Positions 42,854-52,191 of a stretch of DNA of 64,000 nt are shown here, piece by piece. The DNA lies in contig CANFXC010000001.1 of the NCBI GenBank assembly GCA_947450765.1, forward strand, positions 124,001-188,000. Reading direction: 5' to 3'. How positions within the stretch are numbered: the stretch's first letter is position 1; the number at the start of each line of letters is the position of its first letter. The notes below the pieces were generated by a model. It was given only the letters and a program-made list of their open reading frames with translations. It made no database searches and had not been told where the DNA came from. The stretch is from Comamonadaceae bacterium (GTDB taxonomy: Bacteria > Pseudomonadota > Gammaproteobacteria > Burkholderiales > Burkholderiaceae_C). Made by a program: the position numbers and the translations under genes.

Positions 42854-45388
42854 TTATTGTCCCTGAGTCTGACGCAAGGTTTCAACCACCGGCGTGTTGA
42901 GGACGGAGCGCAGGCCCCACCAACCGGCCGCCAGCGCCAACAGCGCGCCTGCCAGACTGCCAAGCACCAGCACCATCCACGATGCGGTCCACGCGAAATT
43001 AAACACATAGCGGGCCAAGGCCCAACCCACCGCCACCGCCGCCACGGACGCCAAAAATCCGGCCAGCAAGCCGACGCCAGCCAGCTCGGCGCGCTGCACT
43101 TGCCGCAACAGTGAGGCACGGGCACCCACCGCACGCATGATGGCGAAGTCACGGGCGCGCTCCTCACGGGTTGCGGTCACAGCGGCAAACAACACCACCA
43201 AGCCGGCGGCCAGCGTGAAGCCAAAGAGGAATTCAATGGCGCGAATGACTTGGTCCAAAATTCGCTGAACCTGCGCCAGCGTGCTGGTCATGTCGATATT
43301 CGTGATGTTAGGAAAAGTACGCACAAGCGCGTTGTCAAAGCTACCCGGCGGGCCGGTCGTTTCTGGCGCTCGGAAAGCGCTGATGTAAGTGATCGGTACA
43401 TCGGCCAACTGACTCACTGGGTAAATGACGAAGAAGTTCACGCGCAGCGAGCCCCAGTCGACCTTGCGCAGACTGGTGATTTTGGCCTCACTGAGCTGAC
43501 CAGCGATGTCAAAACGCAAGCGGTCGCCGAGCTTAAGACCCAAGGTTTCGGCCAGCCCTTCTTCGACGCTGAGACCGTCTTTTTCTTCCGGCGTCCAGCG
43601 CCCGGCCACGACCTGGTTGTGCGTTGGCTTTTCGGCGGTGTTGGACAAGTTGAACTCACGGTCGACCAAGCGCTGAGCACGATCGTCTGTGTAATCTGTG
43701 GGCACCACGGCTTGCCCATTGACGGCCACCAAACGGCCGCGAATCATCGGGTACCAGTCGTAACGTGCTACGCCAGCGTCACGCAAAGCCTGCTGAAACG
43801 CAGCGCTTTGATCGGGCTGCACATTGATGATGTAACGATTGGGTGCATCGGCCGGTGTCGCTTGGCGCCAGCTGCTGATGAGGTCCGTCCGCAGCAACAC
43901 CAGCAAGACCAGCGCCAGCAAACCGACCGCCAACGCGCTGACCTGCACCACGGCATAGATCGGGCGCGCGGCGAGTTGCCGTGTCGCCAACACCAACCAA
44001 CGCGGCGCGGTGGTTTCGTTGACGCTGACGCGCAGCAAGCGCACCGCCAGATAACTCGCCAGCGCAAACAAAAGCACAGCCCCGGCAAAACCACCGACGG
44101 CAATCAGCCCGAGCTTGAGGTCGCTGCTGGCGGCCAGCAACAAGGTGGAAAACCCCAGAATACCCACCAACAACACGGCAATAGAGACGGGCTTGAGATT
44201 GCCGACTTCGCGGCGAATGACGCGCAACGGTGGCACCTGAGCCAGCTGCAACACCGGTGGCAAACCAAAGGCCAGCATCAGCGTCAGGCCCATGCCCATG
44301 CCAAAAGCAGCTGGCCAAAAGGTGGCTGCGGGCAGTACGGATTCGACCAAGCCCGCCAGCAACAAGACAAACGCGTAATGCACCGCAAAACCCAGCGCGA
44401 CACCCAACGCGCTGGCAAACAATCCGACCACGACGAACTCGAAGGTGTAGGCCCATGCAATCGTTCGCTGCGGCTGACCGAGCACGCGCAACATGGCGCA
44501 ATCATCCAGATGCTTGGCGGCAAAACCGCGCGCCACGATGGCAACGGCCACGGCGCTCAAAAGTGCGGCCAACAAGCTCACCAAGTTGAGGAATTTTTCA
44601 GCCCGGTCCAGCGTCTGGCGCATCTCCGGGCGACCACTGTCGAGAGACTCAATACGGACACCCCGATCACCCGGTTTTTTCACTTCTTCCGTGGCCCAGT
44701 CGACGAACACCTTGACGACGGGATCGGTGCCTGCCACCGCCAAACGGTAGGTGGTGCGGCTGGCCGGCTGTATCAAGCCAGTCCCTGCCACGTCGGCCTG
44801 ATTGACCATCACGCGCGGCGAAAAGCTGATGAAGCCGCCGCCACGGTCAGGCTCGCTGACGATGATTTTGGTGACGGTGAAGCTGGCGTCTCCGAGCAGC
44901 AAGGATTGGCCCATGGCCAAGCCCAATGAATTCATCAGCGGCGCGTCAACCCACGCGGTGCCGGGTGCGGGTATCTCGCGCGTGATATCACCCGGCGCTC
45001 CAGGAGTGTCGGCAATGCGCAAGTTGCCGCGCAAGGGGTAGCCGGCTGCCACGGCTTTGAACGCCACCAGCTTGGTGGCGCCACCAGCGTCGTCTGGCGC
45101 TCGCGCCATGGTCGGGAAGCTGACGATGGACACCGCCTGCAAACCCAATTCATTGGCCTTGGCCATGAACGGTGCAGGCGTCGGTAAATCGCTGTTGACG
45201 ATGGCGTCGCCGCCCAGCAGTTGACGCGCATCGCGCTCCAAGCCACCTTTCAGTCGGTCGGCAAAAAATCCAACCGCTGTGAGGGACGCCACAGCCAAGG
45301 CCACCGCGACGATCAACAAACGCAACTCACCCGCGCGCAAATCGCGCAGAGTGATCTTCCAACCCAGCTTCAAGAAAAGAAAATTCAT
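42854..45388 (-). CDS. FtsX-like ABC transporter permease, YbbP type
   Basis: The protein has 844 residues. An N-terminal membrane helix (residues about 22-45) is followed by a large periplasmic MacB-like domain, then two FtsX domains with groups of membrane segments, near 260-480 and 700-844; GLGVTATREERARDFAIMRAVGA-type sequence is seen before the last helices. YbbP-type permeases work with an ATPase (YbbA) in lipid or lysophospholipid handling at the envelope. The partner ATPase is not adjacent here. Confidence 0.85.
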   Translation of the reverse strand: MNFLFLKLGWKITLRDLRAGELRLLIVAVALAVASLTAVGFFADRLKGGLERDARQLLGGDAIVNSDLPTPAPFMAKANELGLQAVSIVSFPTMARAPDDAGGATKLVAFKAVAAGYPLRGNLRIADTPGAPGDITREIPAPGTAWVDAPLMNSLGLAMGQSLLLGDASFTVTKIIVSEPDRGGGFISFSPRVMVNQADVAGTGLIQPASRTTYRLAVAGTDPVVKVFVDWATEEVKKPGDRGVRIESLDSGRPEMRQTLDRAEKFLNLVSLLAALLSAVAVAIVARGFAAKHLDDCAMLRVLGQPQRTIAWAYTFEFVVVGLFASALGVALGFAVHYAFVLLLAGLVESVLPAATFWPAAFGMGMGLTLMLAFGLPPVLQLAQVPPLRVIRREVGNLKPVSIAVLLVGILGFSTLLLAASSDLKLGLIAVGGFAGAVLLFALASYLAVRLLRVSVNETTAPRWLVLATRQLAARPIYAVVQVSALAVGLLALVLLVLLRTDLISSWRQATPADAPNRYIINVQPDQSAAFQQALRDAGVARYDWYPMIRGRLVAVNGQAVVPTDYTDDRAQRLVDREFNLSNTAEKPTHNQVVAGRWTPEEKDGLSVEEGLAETLGLKLGDRLRFDIAGQLSEAKITSLRKVDWGSLRVNFFVIYPVSQLADVPITYISAFRAPETTGPPGSFDNALVRTFPNITNIDMTSTLAQVQRILDQVIRAIEFLFGFTLAAGLVVLFAAVTATREERARDFAIMRAVGARASLLRQVQRAELAGVGLLAGFLASVAAVAVGWALARYVFNFAWTASWMVLVLGSLAGALLALAAGWWGLRSVLNTPVVETLRQTQGQ

Positions 45389-45456
45389 GACTCTGACCTT
45401 AGCCTATAAAGATTAACCGTGGTTAAGCCTTGGTTAGGTGCTTGGCCTTGGGTGAG

Positions 45457-46305
45457 TCAAGGCGAGGTCATGTCGCGTTTCACCAAACCAGGCTCCAGCT
45501 GCAAGCGCTCTGGGCTGGCGTAACAAACAAAGCGTTTGTTGGTGGCGCGGCCAATAGCGCACAGGCCCACAGCTTGCGCTATTTGATGGCCCATCTGTGT
45601 GATGCCACTGCGCGACACCACAATCGGCACGCCCATCTGCGCCGACTTGATGACCATCTCGCTGGTGAGCCGGCCCGTGGTGTAGAAAACCAAACCCTGG
45701 CTCGTGATCACATTCATAGCCAGCCAACCGGCAATCGTGTCGATGGCGTTGTGGCGACCGACATCCTCAATGAACAACAGCATCTTCGGCTCATCACCAC
45801 CCAGCTGAAACAAAGCGCAGGCGTGAACCGAGCCGGCCGACTTGTACGTGGTTTCTTCAAGCCGAATGGTGTTGACCACGCTGTAAAGCTGGCGCTGCGT
45901 GATGCGGATGTCCTTGGGCAGCACCAGTTGGTCGACCTCGTCCATCAACCCGCCAAACACACTGCCCTGCCCGCAACCGGTGGTAACCACTCGGTGCGCT
46001 GTTTTTTCTTCGATGTCGTCGATGCCGGCGCGTGTCTTGACGGCCGCTGCACCGACATCCCAGTCCACCGTGATGGACTCAATTTGCGCTGCGGAGTCAA
46101 TCAATCGCTGGTTGCGCAAATAGCCCAGCACCAACAGTTCCGGATGCGCACCCAGCGTCATCAAGGTGACCAGTTCGCGCTTGTCCACGTACACGGTGAG
46201 CGCACGCTCGGCCGGAATCGACATGCGCTGCAGCTCGCCATATTCATTGACGATGTCAACTTCGCAGGTCAGCGGCGCGCTGGCTTGGGTCAGAAAAGGC
46301 AGCAA
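45457..46305 (-). CDS. fdhD: formate dehydrogenase sulfurtransferase FdhD
   Basis: The protein has 282 residues. FdhD passes sulfur from a cysteine desulfurase to the molybdenum cofactor of formate dehydrogenase. Conserved parts are ERALTVYVDKRELVTLM, LVLGYLRNQRLI, LFIEDVGRHNAIDTIAGW and TTGRLTSEMV. The active loop reads TTGCGQGSVFGG: the first Cys of the usual CGxCG loop is kept, the second is Gly. It is the last gene of the formate dehydrogenase operon, 21 bp after a secreted unknown protein. Confidence 0.9.
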   Translation of the reverse strand: MLPFLTQASAPLTCEVDIVNEYGELQRMSIPAERALTVYVDKRELVTLMTLGAHPELLVLGYLRNQRLIDSAAQIESITVDWDVGAAAVKTRAGIDDIEEKTAHRVVTTGCGQGSVFGGLMDEVDQLVLPKDIRITQRQLYSVVNTIRLEETTYKSAGSVHACALFQLGGDEPKMLLFIEDVGRHNAIDTIAGWLAMNVITSQGLVFYTTGRLTSEMVIKSAQMGVPIVVSRSGITQMGHQIAQAVGLCAIGRATNKRFVCYASPERLQLEPGLVKRDMTSP

Positions 46306-46326
46306 AGAAGGCGGGAGCGTCTGGGG

Positions 46327-46701
46327 TCAGGATTTCTTGGCTGGTGCCGCAGCAGGTGCCTTGGCTGTCGACTTGCCAGCGGCTGGTGCGGCAACTGGCG
46401 TGGCCGCCACAGCGGCCGTCGCCGGCTTGTAAACAAAGGGGCCCGGGTCAGCGCAAGGTGGCGTTTGCGCCGCGGGCTTGGCTGGCTTACCGGCGGCTTT
46501 GGCCGTCTTGTAATACGAGGCGGCTGCCTTGTCTTGCGACTTGCAGAGCTGGTAACTATCGACCTTGCCGCTCCAAGCGGTTTTGGCAGCGGTTTCGGCC
46601 GCTTTGGCCTTGGCCGCATCGTCCAAAACGGGGGCCGGAATTTTGGCCGAGACCAACACTGACGCGCTGAGCAAAAGGCCTGCAACTAAGAATTTTTTCA
46701 T
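46327..46701 (-). CDS. secreted hypothetical protein in the formate dehydrogenase operon
   Basis: The protein has 124 residues with a signal peptide ending near VLVSAK. The mature part is helical and Lys/Ala-rich with two Cys (LCKSQ and PPCADPG) that could form a disulfide. The C-terminal 40 residues are a low-complexity Ala/Pro/Lys tail like that of cell-envelope binding proteins. It lies 12 bp after the gamma subunit gene. I do not know its function. Confidence 0.72.
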   Translation of the reverse strand: MKKFLVAGLLLSASVLVSAKIPAPVLDDAAKAKAAETAAKTAWSGKVDSYQLCKSQDKAAASYYKTAKAAGKPAKPAAQTPPCADPGPFVYKPATAAVAATPVAAPAAGKSTAKAPAAAPAKKS

Positions 46702-46713
46702 GTGCGTTCTCGC

Positions 46714-47901
46714 TTAAATTTGGACAGGCTGACTAGGCACGACAGGCTCGGCAGGCACGGTGCGCTGAGCAGGAATCTTGCCGGCCTTGATATCGTCATA
46801 CCAGTACTCGTGATGCTCACGGGCCCAAGTTTCGTCGACATAGCCTGTCTTCATGCCTTGATACGCGCCCTGCATGCCGATGGTGCCGATGTAGATGTGA
46901 CCAATGAACATGGTCATCATCAGCAAGGTCGACACCGCATGAATCATGTGTGCAATCTGCATGGTCCCGCGCTCGTAAACCAAGCCCGGCAGAATTTTGT
47001 CAAGCACAAAGCCCGAAGAAACAACCACGATGCCTAGGAAGAACACGCCGCCCCAGAACACCAGCTTTTCGCCGCCGTTGAAGCGGTGTGACGGCACTTC
47101 TTTACCGGACAGCAAGCCACCGCCCTTGAGCAGCCAGATCACGTCATCACGGTTCGGAATGTTGTCGCGCAGAAAAGTCACGAAGACGACGATCAATGAC
47201 ACCGCAAACACCGGACCGGCGAAGTTGTGCATGTTTTTCAGCGCGTAGGTCAGCCAGCCAAACAACGTGAGCCCCATGACCGGCAACAAGAAAAACTTGC
47301 CAAACGCCATGACGATGCCCGAGACGCCCAAAATGCAAAACGCAATGGCGTTAGACCAGTGCGCTGAGCGCTCAAAAGCGGTGAAGCGTTCGATCTTTTT
47401 GCCGGTGTCAACACCATGCTGTTTGATCGTGCCCTTGGTCATGTAAAAGACCGCGATCGCACCCATCACGATCAACAACAAAGCGCCGCCGTAAGGGATC
47501 AGCCAGTTGTTACGCACCTGACGCCAAGCGTCACCGGCGTTGGTCAACCTAGAGCCCGGGTACTGAACAAAGGGTTGAATCAGATTGCCGGCTTCTGGAG
47601 CCTGACTTTTAGGCAAGCTGCTATAGCCCGTGACACCCGCCCCGACTTGACGCCACATCGGCGCGTTGTTGCCGGGCTGAACCTTGGCGCGCTCCGCGTT
47701 GGTCTGCGAGGCATAACCGGGTGCCTCGTTGGCGTCAGATTTGACGTCGAAGATATTGGCACTTTGAATGCCGCTGTTGCCAGCGACAACCGCCGTTGTG
47801 GCTGGCGCCGCTGGCGCGGTCTGCGCTGAAACGCCAGACCACATCAGTGCGGTGCAAGCCGTCAGGAGCAGCGCTCTTAATAACTGTGATGGGTGTTGCA
47901 T
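46714..47901 (-). CDS. formate dehydrogenase gamma subunit (cytochrome b)
   Basis: The protein has 395 residues. A cleavable signal is followed by an N-terminal extension of about 120 residues rich in Asn/Ala/Pro, then one membrane segment (YGGALLLIVMGAIAVFYM) and the four-helix FdnI/FdoI-type domain starting RFTAFERSAHWSNAIAFCILG. Haem b His residues lie in SAHWSNA, NMHNFAG and MIHAVS. It takes electrons from the beta subunit to quinone. The long extension is characteristic of the betaproteobacterial version. Confidence 0.9.
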   Translation of the reverse strand: MQHPSQLLRALLLTACTALMWSGVSAQTAPAAPATTAVVAGNSGIQSANIFDVKSDANEAPGYASQTNAERAKVQPGNNAPMWRQVGAGVTGYSSLPKSQAPEAGNLIQPFVQYPGSRLTNAGDAWRQVRNNWLIPYGGALLLIVMGAIAVFYMTKGTIKQHGVDTGKKIERFTAFERSAHWSNAIAFCILGVSGIVMAFGKFFLLPVMGLTLFGWLTYALKNMHNFAGPVFAVSLIVVFVTFLRDNIPNRDDVIWLLKGGGLLSGKEVPSHRFNGGEKLVFWGGVFFLGIVVVSSGFVLDKILPGLVYERGTMQIAHMIHAVSTLLMMTMFIGHIYIGTIGMQGAYQGMKTGYVDETWAREHHEYWYDDIKAGKIPAQRTVPAEPVVPSQPVQI

Positions 47902-47914
47902 GAAAACTCCCCTT

Positions 47915-48136
47915 TTAATTCACGCGGTTGTATTCGTTTTGCGAATTTTGGCCGCGCACCTTGAGATGCTGTTCCCACGACGTCTTGTCACCCGCAGTCC
48001 AGCCCGGGGCGTTGTACGGGTTGCTGGTTCCTTGGAAAGCCGGCGTGTCGCGCTTGGCGCCTGAACTGGTCTGGGGCTTTTCTCCACAGGCAGCCAGAGT
48101 CACCACAGCAGCCAAGATCAATGCGATGCGGATCAT
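47915..48136 (-). CDS. small lipoprotein between formate dehydrogenase beta and gamma genes
   Basis: The protein has 73 residues. A signal with lipobox VTLAAC is followed by a mature part of about 56 residues, including NPYNAPGWTAGDKTSWEQHLKVR. The start overlaps the beta subunit stop by one base (TAATG), so it is translated in step with the enzyme. It may help anchor or assemble the periplasmic complex; this is inference. It was ignored by most larger ORFs in the track but the junction strongly supports it. Confidence 0.78.
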   Translation of the reverse strand: MIRIALILAAVVTLAACGEKPQTSSGAKRDTPAFQGTSNPYNAPGWTAGDKTSWEQHLKVRGQNSQNEYNRVN

Positions 48137-48756
48137 TATTTAACCCCTTCCACAGGTGGACGGCCTGCTTGCTTCGAGCCGTAGGCGGTACCCCAGCCCC
48201 AGACTTCAGCACCCTTGCCACGTTGCACCACACGGTTGCGGAAAATGTCGGCAACCACGTCGCCATCGCCCGCCAGCAAAGCCTTGGTGGAGCACATCTC
48301 GGCACAGGCCGGCAGTTTGCCTTCGGCCAAGCGGTTACGGCCGTATTTTTCAAACTCGGCTTGGCTGCCATTGGCTTCAGGGCCACCCGCGCAGAAGGTG
48401 CACTTGTCCATCTTGCCGCGCACACCAAAGGTGCCTTGAGATGGGAACTGCGGCGCGCCAAACGGGCAGGCGTAGGAGCAGTAGCCGCAACCAATGCAGA
48501 CGTCTTTGTCATGCAGCACCACACCTTCGTCGGTGCGGTAAAAGCAGTTGACCGGACAAACAGCCATGCACGGTGCGTCGCTGCAATGCATGCAGGCCAC
48601 CGAGATGGATTTTTCGCCAGGAACACCGTCGTTCAGCGTGACCACGCGGCGGCGATTGACGCCCCATGGAACTTCGTTTTCGTTTTTGCAAGCCGTGACG
48701 CAACCGTTGCACTCAATGCAGCGTTCAGCGTCACAGACAAATTTCATGCGTGCCAT
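48136..48756 (-). CDS. formate dehydrogenase beta subunit (iron-sulfur)
   Basis: The protein has 206 residues. Four [4Fe-4S] binding motifs are visible: CIECNGCVTACKNE, CMHCSDAPCMAVCPVNC, CIGCGYCSYACPFGA and CTFC plus a later CAEMC. It relays electrons from the molybdenum subunit to cytochrome b. No C-terminal membrane anchor is present, unlike FdnH/FdoH. It lies 9 bp after the alpha gene. Confidence 0.94.
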   Translation of the reverse strand: MARMKFVCDAERCIECNGCVTACKNENEVPWGVNRRRVVTLNDGVPGEKSISVACMHCSDAPCMAVCPVNCFYRTDEGVVLHDKDVCIGCGYCSYACPFGAPQFPSQGTFGVRGKMDKCTFCAGGPEANGSQAEFEKYGRNRLAEGKLPACAEMCSTKALLAGDGDVVADIFRNRVVQRGKGAEVWGWGTAYGSKQAGRPPVEGVK

Positions 48757-48765
48757 ATTTTTTCC

Positions 48766-51744
48766 TTATGCTCTTTCGACGTTGCAAACAGTCGTCTTGG
48801 TTTCTTGCATCATCGTCACGCTGTCGTAACCGTAGGTTGTTGCTGTATTGATCGCTTCGCCGCGCACGATAGGGGCCGCGCCTGCCGGGTAGTAAGCCAG
48901 CATGTCAGCGCCCTGCCAATGACCCGAGAAGTGGAACGGCATGAAGACCGTGTCGGGTCCGACCCGCGGTGTCACCATGGCCTGAACATTCAGGCGTGCA
49001 CCCGTTGGCGTGGTGACCCAAGCGCGCTCACCATTGCGAATGCCTTTTTCAGCCGCCACTTTGGGGTTGATCTCGATGAACATTTCCTGCTGCAACTCAG
49101 CCAGCCAAGGATTGGAGCGGGTTTCCTCGCCGCCACCCTCGTACTCGACCAAGCGACCGGAGGTCATGACCAGCGGGAATTTCTCGTGGACTTTGTCGGC
49201 AATGTTCTTGTCCTGAATCGACTTGTACAACGTCGGCAAACGCCAAAATGATTTCTTGTCGTCATGGGTTGGGTACTTGGCTTGCAAGTCAGCCCGGTTG
49301 CCATACAAAGGCTCGCGGTGCTGCGGAATCGCATCGGGGAAGTTCCACACCACAGCACGCGCTTTGGCATTGCCAAACGGATGGCAGCCATGGTTTTGCA
49401 TGAACACACGCATCATGCCGCCGGAAGAATCGGTCTTCCAGTTTTTGCCTTCAGCCGCGATTTTTTCAGGCTCCGACAGCTCATCCCACCAGCCGAGTTT
49501 TTTCAGCAAAATGTGGTCTAACTCTGGGTAACCGGTCGTGATGTCCGCGCCTTTGGAGTGCGAGCCGTCTTCGGCCAGCAGGCTCTTGCCCTCCCGCTCA
49601 ACGCCAAAGTTAGCGCGGAAGTTTCCGCCGCCGTCCATGACATGTTTGGAGGTGTCGTACAGGTTAGGCGAGCCTGGGTGCTTGAGCTCTGAGGTGCCAA
49701 AGCAAGGCCAAGGCAGACCGAAGTAATCGCCGCCCAAGTCGTAGCCGGTTTCTTTGTCTTTACCGCCTTTGGACTTGAGGGTCTTGACGTCAAACACATG
49801 CATGTTGCGCATGTGCGCTTTCAGGCGCTCAGGGCTCTGACCGGTGTAGCCAATAGACCAGCACGACTTGTTGATTTCGCGCAAGATGTCTTCGGGCATC
49901 GGCTCGTCCATGCCTTTGACCTTTTGCATCTTGAAGTTCTTCGAGAGCTCGGTGGCAAAGCCAAACTTCTCTGCCAGCTGATGCATGATCATGTGGTCAG
50001 AGCGACTCTCCCACAAAGGCTCAATGACTTTTTCGCGCCACTGCAGGGAGCGATTCGAGGCCGTCACAGAGCCGCTGGTTTCAAACTGCGTGGCCGCTGG
50101 CAACAGGTAGACGGCGCGGTTCGGGTTCAGGTCTTCTGGCTTGCCTGGCATGGCTGCCATGGCGGCCGTCGCAGACGGGTACGGGTCAATCACCACCAAC
50201 AAGTCCAGCTTGTCCATGGCGCGTTTCATTTCCAGACCGCGGGTTTGCGAGTTCGGTGCATGGCCCCAGAACACGCAGGCCTTGAGGTTGGAGTCTTGGT
50301 CGATCAGCTCGTTTTTCTCGAGCACGCCGTCAATCCAGCGCGACACCGTGATGCCGGGCTTGCCCATCATGGCGGGCGTCGCATAGCGGCCCTTGATCCA
50401 GTCGAAGTCAACACCCCACGTCTTGGCGAAGTGCTTCCACGAGCCTTCAGCCAGACCATAGTAGCCTGGCAGCGAGTCAGGGTTCGGGCCGACGTCAGTC
50501 GCGCCCTGCACGTTGTCGTGACCACGGAAAATGTTGGTGCCGCCGCCGGAAACACCGATGTTGCCCAGCACCAGTTGCAAGATGCAGGACGCGCGAACGA
50601 TGGCATTGCCGATGGTGTGCTGGGTTTGACCCATGCACCAAACGACCGTTGATGGGCGATTCTTGGCCATGATTTCAGCGGCCATGTAGACCTGTGCTTC
50701 AGGCACGCCGCAAGCTTCTTCGACCTTCTCTGGCGACCACTTGGCCATCACCTCAGCCTTGATCTTGTCCATGCCGTACACACGGTCGTTGATGTACTTG
50801 GTATCTTCCCAACCATTTTTGAAGATGTGGTACAGCATGCCGAACAAGAAGGGAATGTCGGAGCCGGAACGGATGCGGATGTGGTGATCGGCCTTGGCGG
50901 CGGTGCGGGTGAAGCGCGGGTCCACCACGATCATCTTGCAGCCAGTTTCTTTGGCATGCAGCATGTGCAACATGCTGACAGGGTGCGCTTCAGCGGCGTT
51001 GGAGCCGATGTACAGCGCAGCCTTGCTGTTCTGCATGTCGTTGAACGAATTGGTCATGGCACCGTAGCCCCATGTGTTGGCGACGCCAGCGACGGTGGTT
51101 GAGTGGCAGATGCGGGCTTGGTGGTCGCAGTTGTTGGTACCCCAGAAGCTGACAAACTTGCGCATCAAATACGCTTGTTCGTTGTTGTGTTTGGACGAGC
51201 CGACCCAGTACACGGAGTCAGGGCCGCTGGTCTTGCGCAGCTCAAGCATGCGGGCGCTGATTTCATTCAGGGCGACATCCCAGCTGATGCGCTGGTACTT
51301 GCCATTGACCAGCTTCATCGGGTAGCGCAGGCGGAACTCGCCATGGCCGTGCTCGCGCAGGGCGGCACCCTTGGCGCAATGTGCACCGAGATTGATCGGA
51401 GAGTCGAACACCGGCTCTTGGCGCACCCAGATGCCGTTTTCAACGACCGCGTCAACCGCGCAACCGACTGAACAGTGTGAGCAGACGGTGCGCTTGACGA
51501 CCAGCTTGCCGCTGCCATCGCCAACCGCCTCAGAACCTGCGGCCTTGGCTTTTTTCACCAGCGCGAGTTGCGTCGCAGCCAGACCAACGCCAACGCCGAG
51601 ACCGGAACGGCGCAGAAAAGCGCGACGATCCATGGTCGGCAGAGCGTTGCTCAGGCCGCGTGACAGACTTTGCACAAAGCGTGCAGAGCCCGCGCCGTGC
51701 ACGGTACTGCGTTGGACATCATGTGATTTTTTCGTGAGCAGCAT
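48766..51744 (-). CDS. formate dehydrogenase alpha subunit (molybdopterin, Tat-exported)
   Basis: The protein has 992 residues. The Tat motif RRAFLRRSG is unusually far in, near residue 40. The [4Fe-4S] domain has CSHCSVGC and a later HCAKG. The active site reads ARICHSTTV, so cysteine, not selenocysteine, ligates molybdenum, and no UGA read-through is needed. FGTNNCDHQ and the C-terminal dinucleotide-binding domain (SGRLVEYEGGGEETRSN) fit the FdhA/FdnG group. It oxidises formate to CO2 in the periplasm. The downstream ATG at the Tat motif (about 37 codons in) is an alternative start. Confidence 0.93.
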   Translation of the reverse strand: MLLTKKSHDVQRSTVHGAGSARFVQSLSRGLSNALPTMDRRAFLRRSGLGVGVGLAATQLALVKKAKAAGSEAVGDGSGKLVVKRTVCSHCSVGCAVDAVVENGIWVRQEPVFDSPINLGAHCAKGAALREHGHGEFRLRYPMKLVNGKYQRISWDVALNEISARMLELRKTSGPDSVYWVGSSKHNNEQAYLMRKFVSFWGTNNCDHQARICHSTTVAGVANTWGYGAMTNSFNDMQNSKAALYIGSNAAEAHPVSMLHMLHAKETGCKMIVVDPRFTRTAAKADHHIRIRSGSDIPFLFGMLYHIFKNGWEDTKYINDRVYGMDKIKAEVMAKWSPEKVEEACGVPEAQVYMAAEIMAKNRPSTVVWCMGQTQHTIGNAIVRASCILQLVLGNIGVSGGGTNIFRGHDNVQGATDVGPNPDSLPGYYGLAEGSWKHFAKTWGVDFDWIKGRYATPAMMGKPGITVSRWIDGVLEKNELIDQDSNLKACVFWGHAPNSQTRGLEMKRAMDKLDLLVVIDPYPSATAAMAAMPGKPEDLNPNRAVYLLPAATQFETSGSVTASNRSLQWREKVIEPLWESRSDHMIMHQLAEKFGFATELSKNFKMQKVKGMDEPMPEDILREINKSCWSIGYTGQSPERLKAHMRNMHVFDVKTLKSKGGKDKETGYDLGGDYFGLPWPCFGTSELKHPGSPNLYDTSKHVMDGGGNFRANFGVEREGKSLLAEDGSHSKGADITTGYPELDHILLKKLGWWDELSEPEKIAAEGKNWKTDSSGGMMRVFMQNHGCHPFGNAKARAVVWNFPDAIPQHREPLYGNRADLQAKYPTHDDKKSFWRLPTLYKSIQDKNIADKVHEKFPLVMTSGRLVEYEGGGEETRSNPWLAELQQEMFIEINPKVAAEKGIRNGERAWVTTPTGARLNVQAMVTPRVGPDTVFMPFHFSGHWQGADMLAYYPAGAAPIVRGEAINTATTYGYDSVTMMQETKTTVCNVERA

Positions 51745-51807
51745 GAGCTCTCCGTGGAAGTTAAAGGGGGCTGACCGGGATGGGTCTGGATGGCTTATAG
51801 CCTAGCG

Positions 51808-52014
51808 TTAGAGCCGCGTGGTCTTGTAGTAGCGCTTGACGTGCTCCGACAAGCTGTAGCCGCCGCCATTTTCTGGCGCTGGTTTGAGCTCAGTCTGCAG
51901 AACCTCAGGCAAGGTAGCACCGGGCATGACAGCGATCGCAGCCGCTGCAGCGCCAGTGGCGGCTGCACCGAAAAAGAACCCCCGACGGGAAGGTTTGGAT
52001 GGGCTGTCTTGCAT
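51808..52014 (-). CDS. small Tat-signal protein of the formate dehydrogenase region
   Basis: The protein has 68 residues from MQDSPSKPSRRGFFFGAA; GGAGAG lies just before this ATG. The twin-arginine motif is followed by an Ala-rich hydrophobic stretch and a short tail ending in HVKRYYKTTRL. Such short Tat proteins occur next to formate dehydrogenase genes in many proteobacteria (formate region Tat target). Their role is unknown. It lies 63 bp before the alpha gene. Confidence 0.85.
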   Translation of the reverse strand: MQDSPSKPSRRGFFFGAAATGAAAAAIAVMPGATLPEVLQTELKPAPENGGGYSLSEHVKRYYKTTRL

Positions 52015-52191
52015 GGTCTCTCCGCTAAAAAGGTAGGAATTTGAGTTCATAGGATCCTACGACACAAAAGTGTGCAGAGCATAGTAAAAACCCTAAAAAT
52101 TCGTGGAAATCTAGGAAATACAGCGAAAGCAATAGCTCTTTTGGCAATTATTTAGCGTGCCTATTATCATCTCGGATTCAGCCCAAAAATG

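Noticed and set aside
43250-44929. 559-residue plus-strand ORF
   Set aside because: It is antisense to the FtsX-like permease gene, has a His/Gln/Arg-rich composition and no recognisable domain. It is a GC-driven shadow.
45430-46662. 410-residue plus-strand ORF
   Set aside because: It is antisense to fdhD and the next gene, and ends in Gly/Arg low complexity.
49798-50652. 284-residue plus-strand ORF
   Set aside because: It is antisense to the formate dehydrogenase alpha subunit gene.
48766-51744. selenocysteine insertion in formate dehydrogenase alpha
   Set aside because: The active-site codon encodes Cys (ARICHSTTV) and no in-frame UGA is present.
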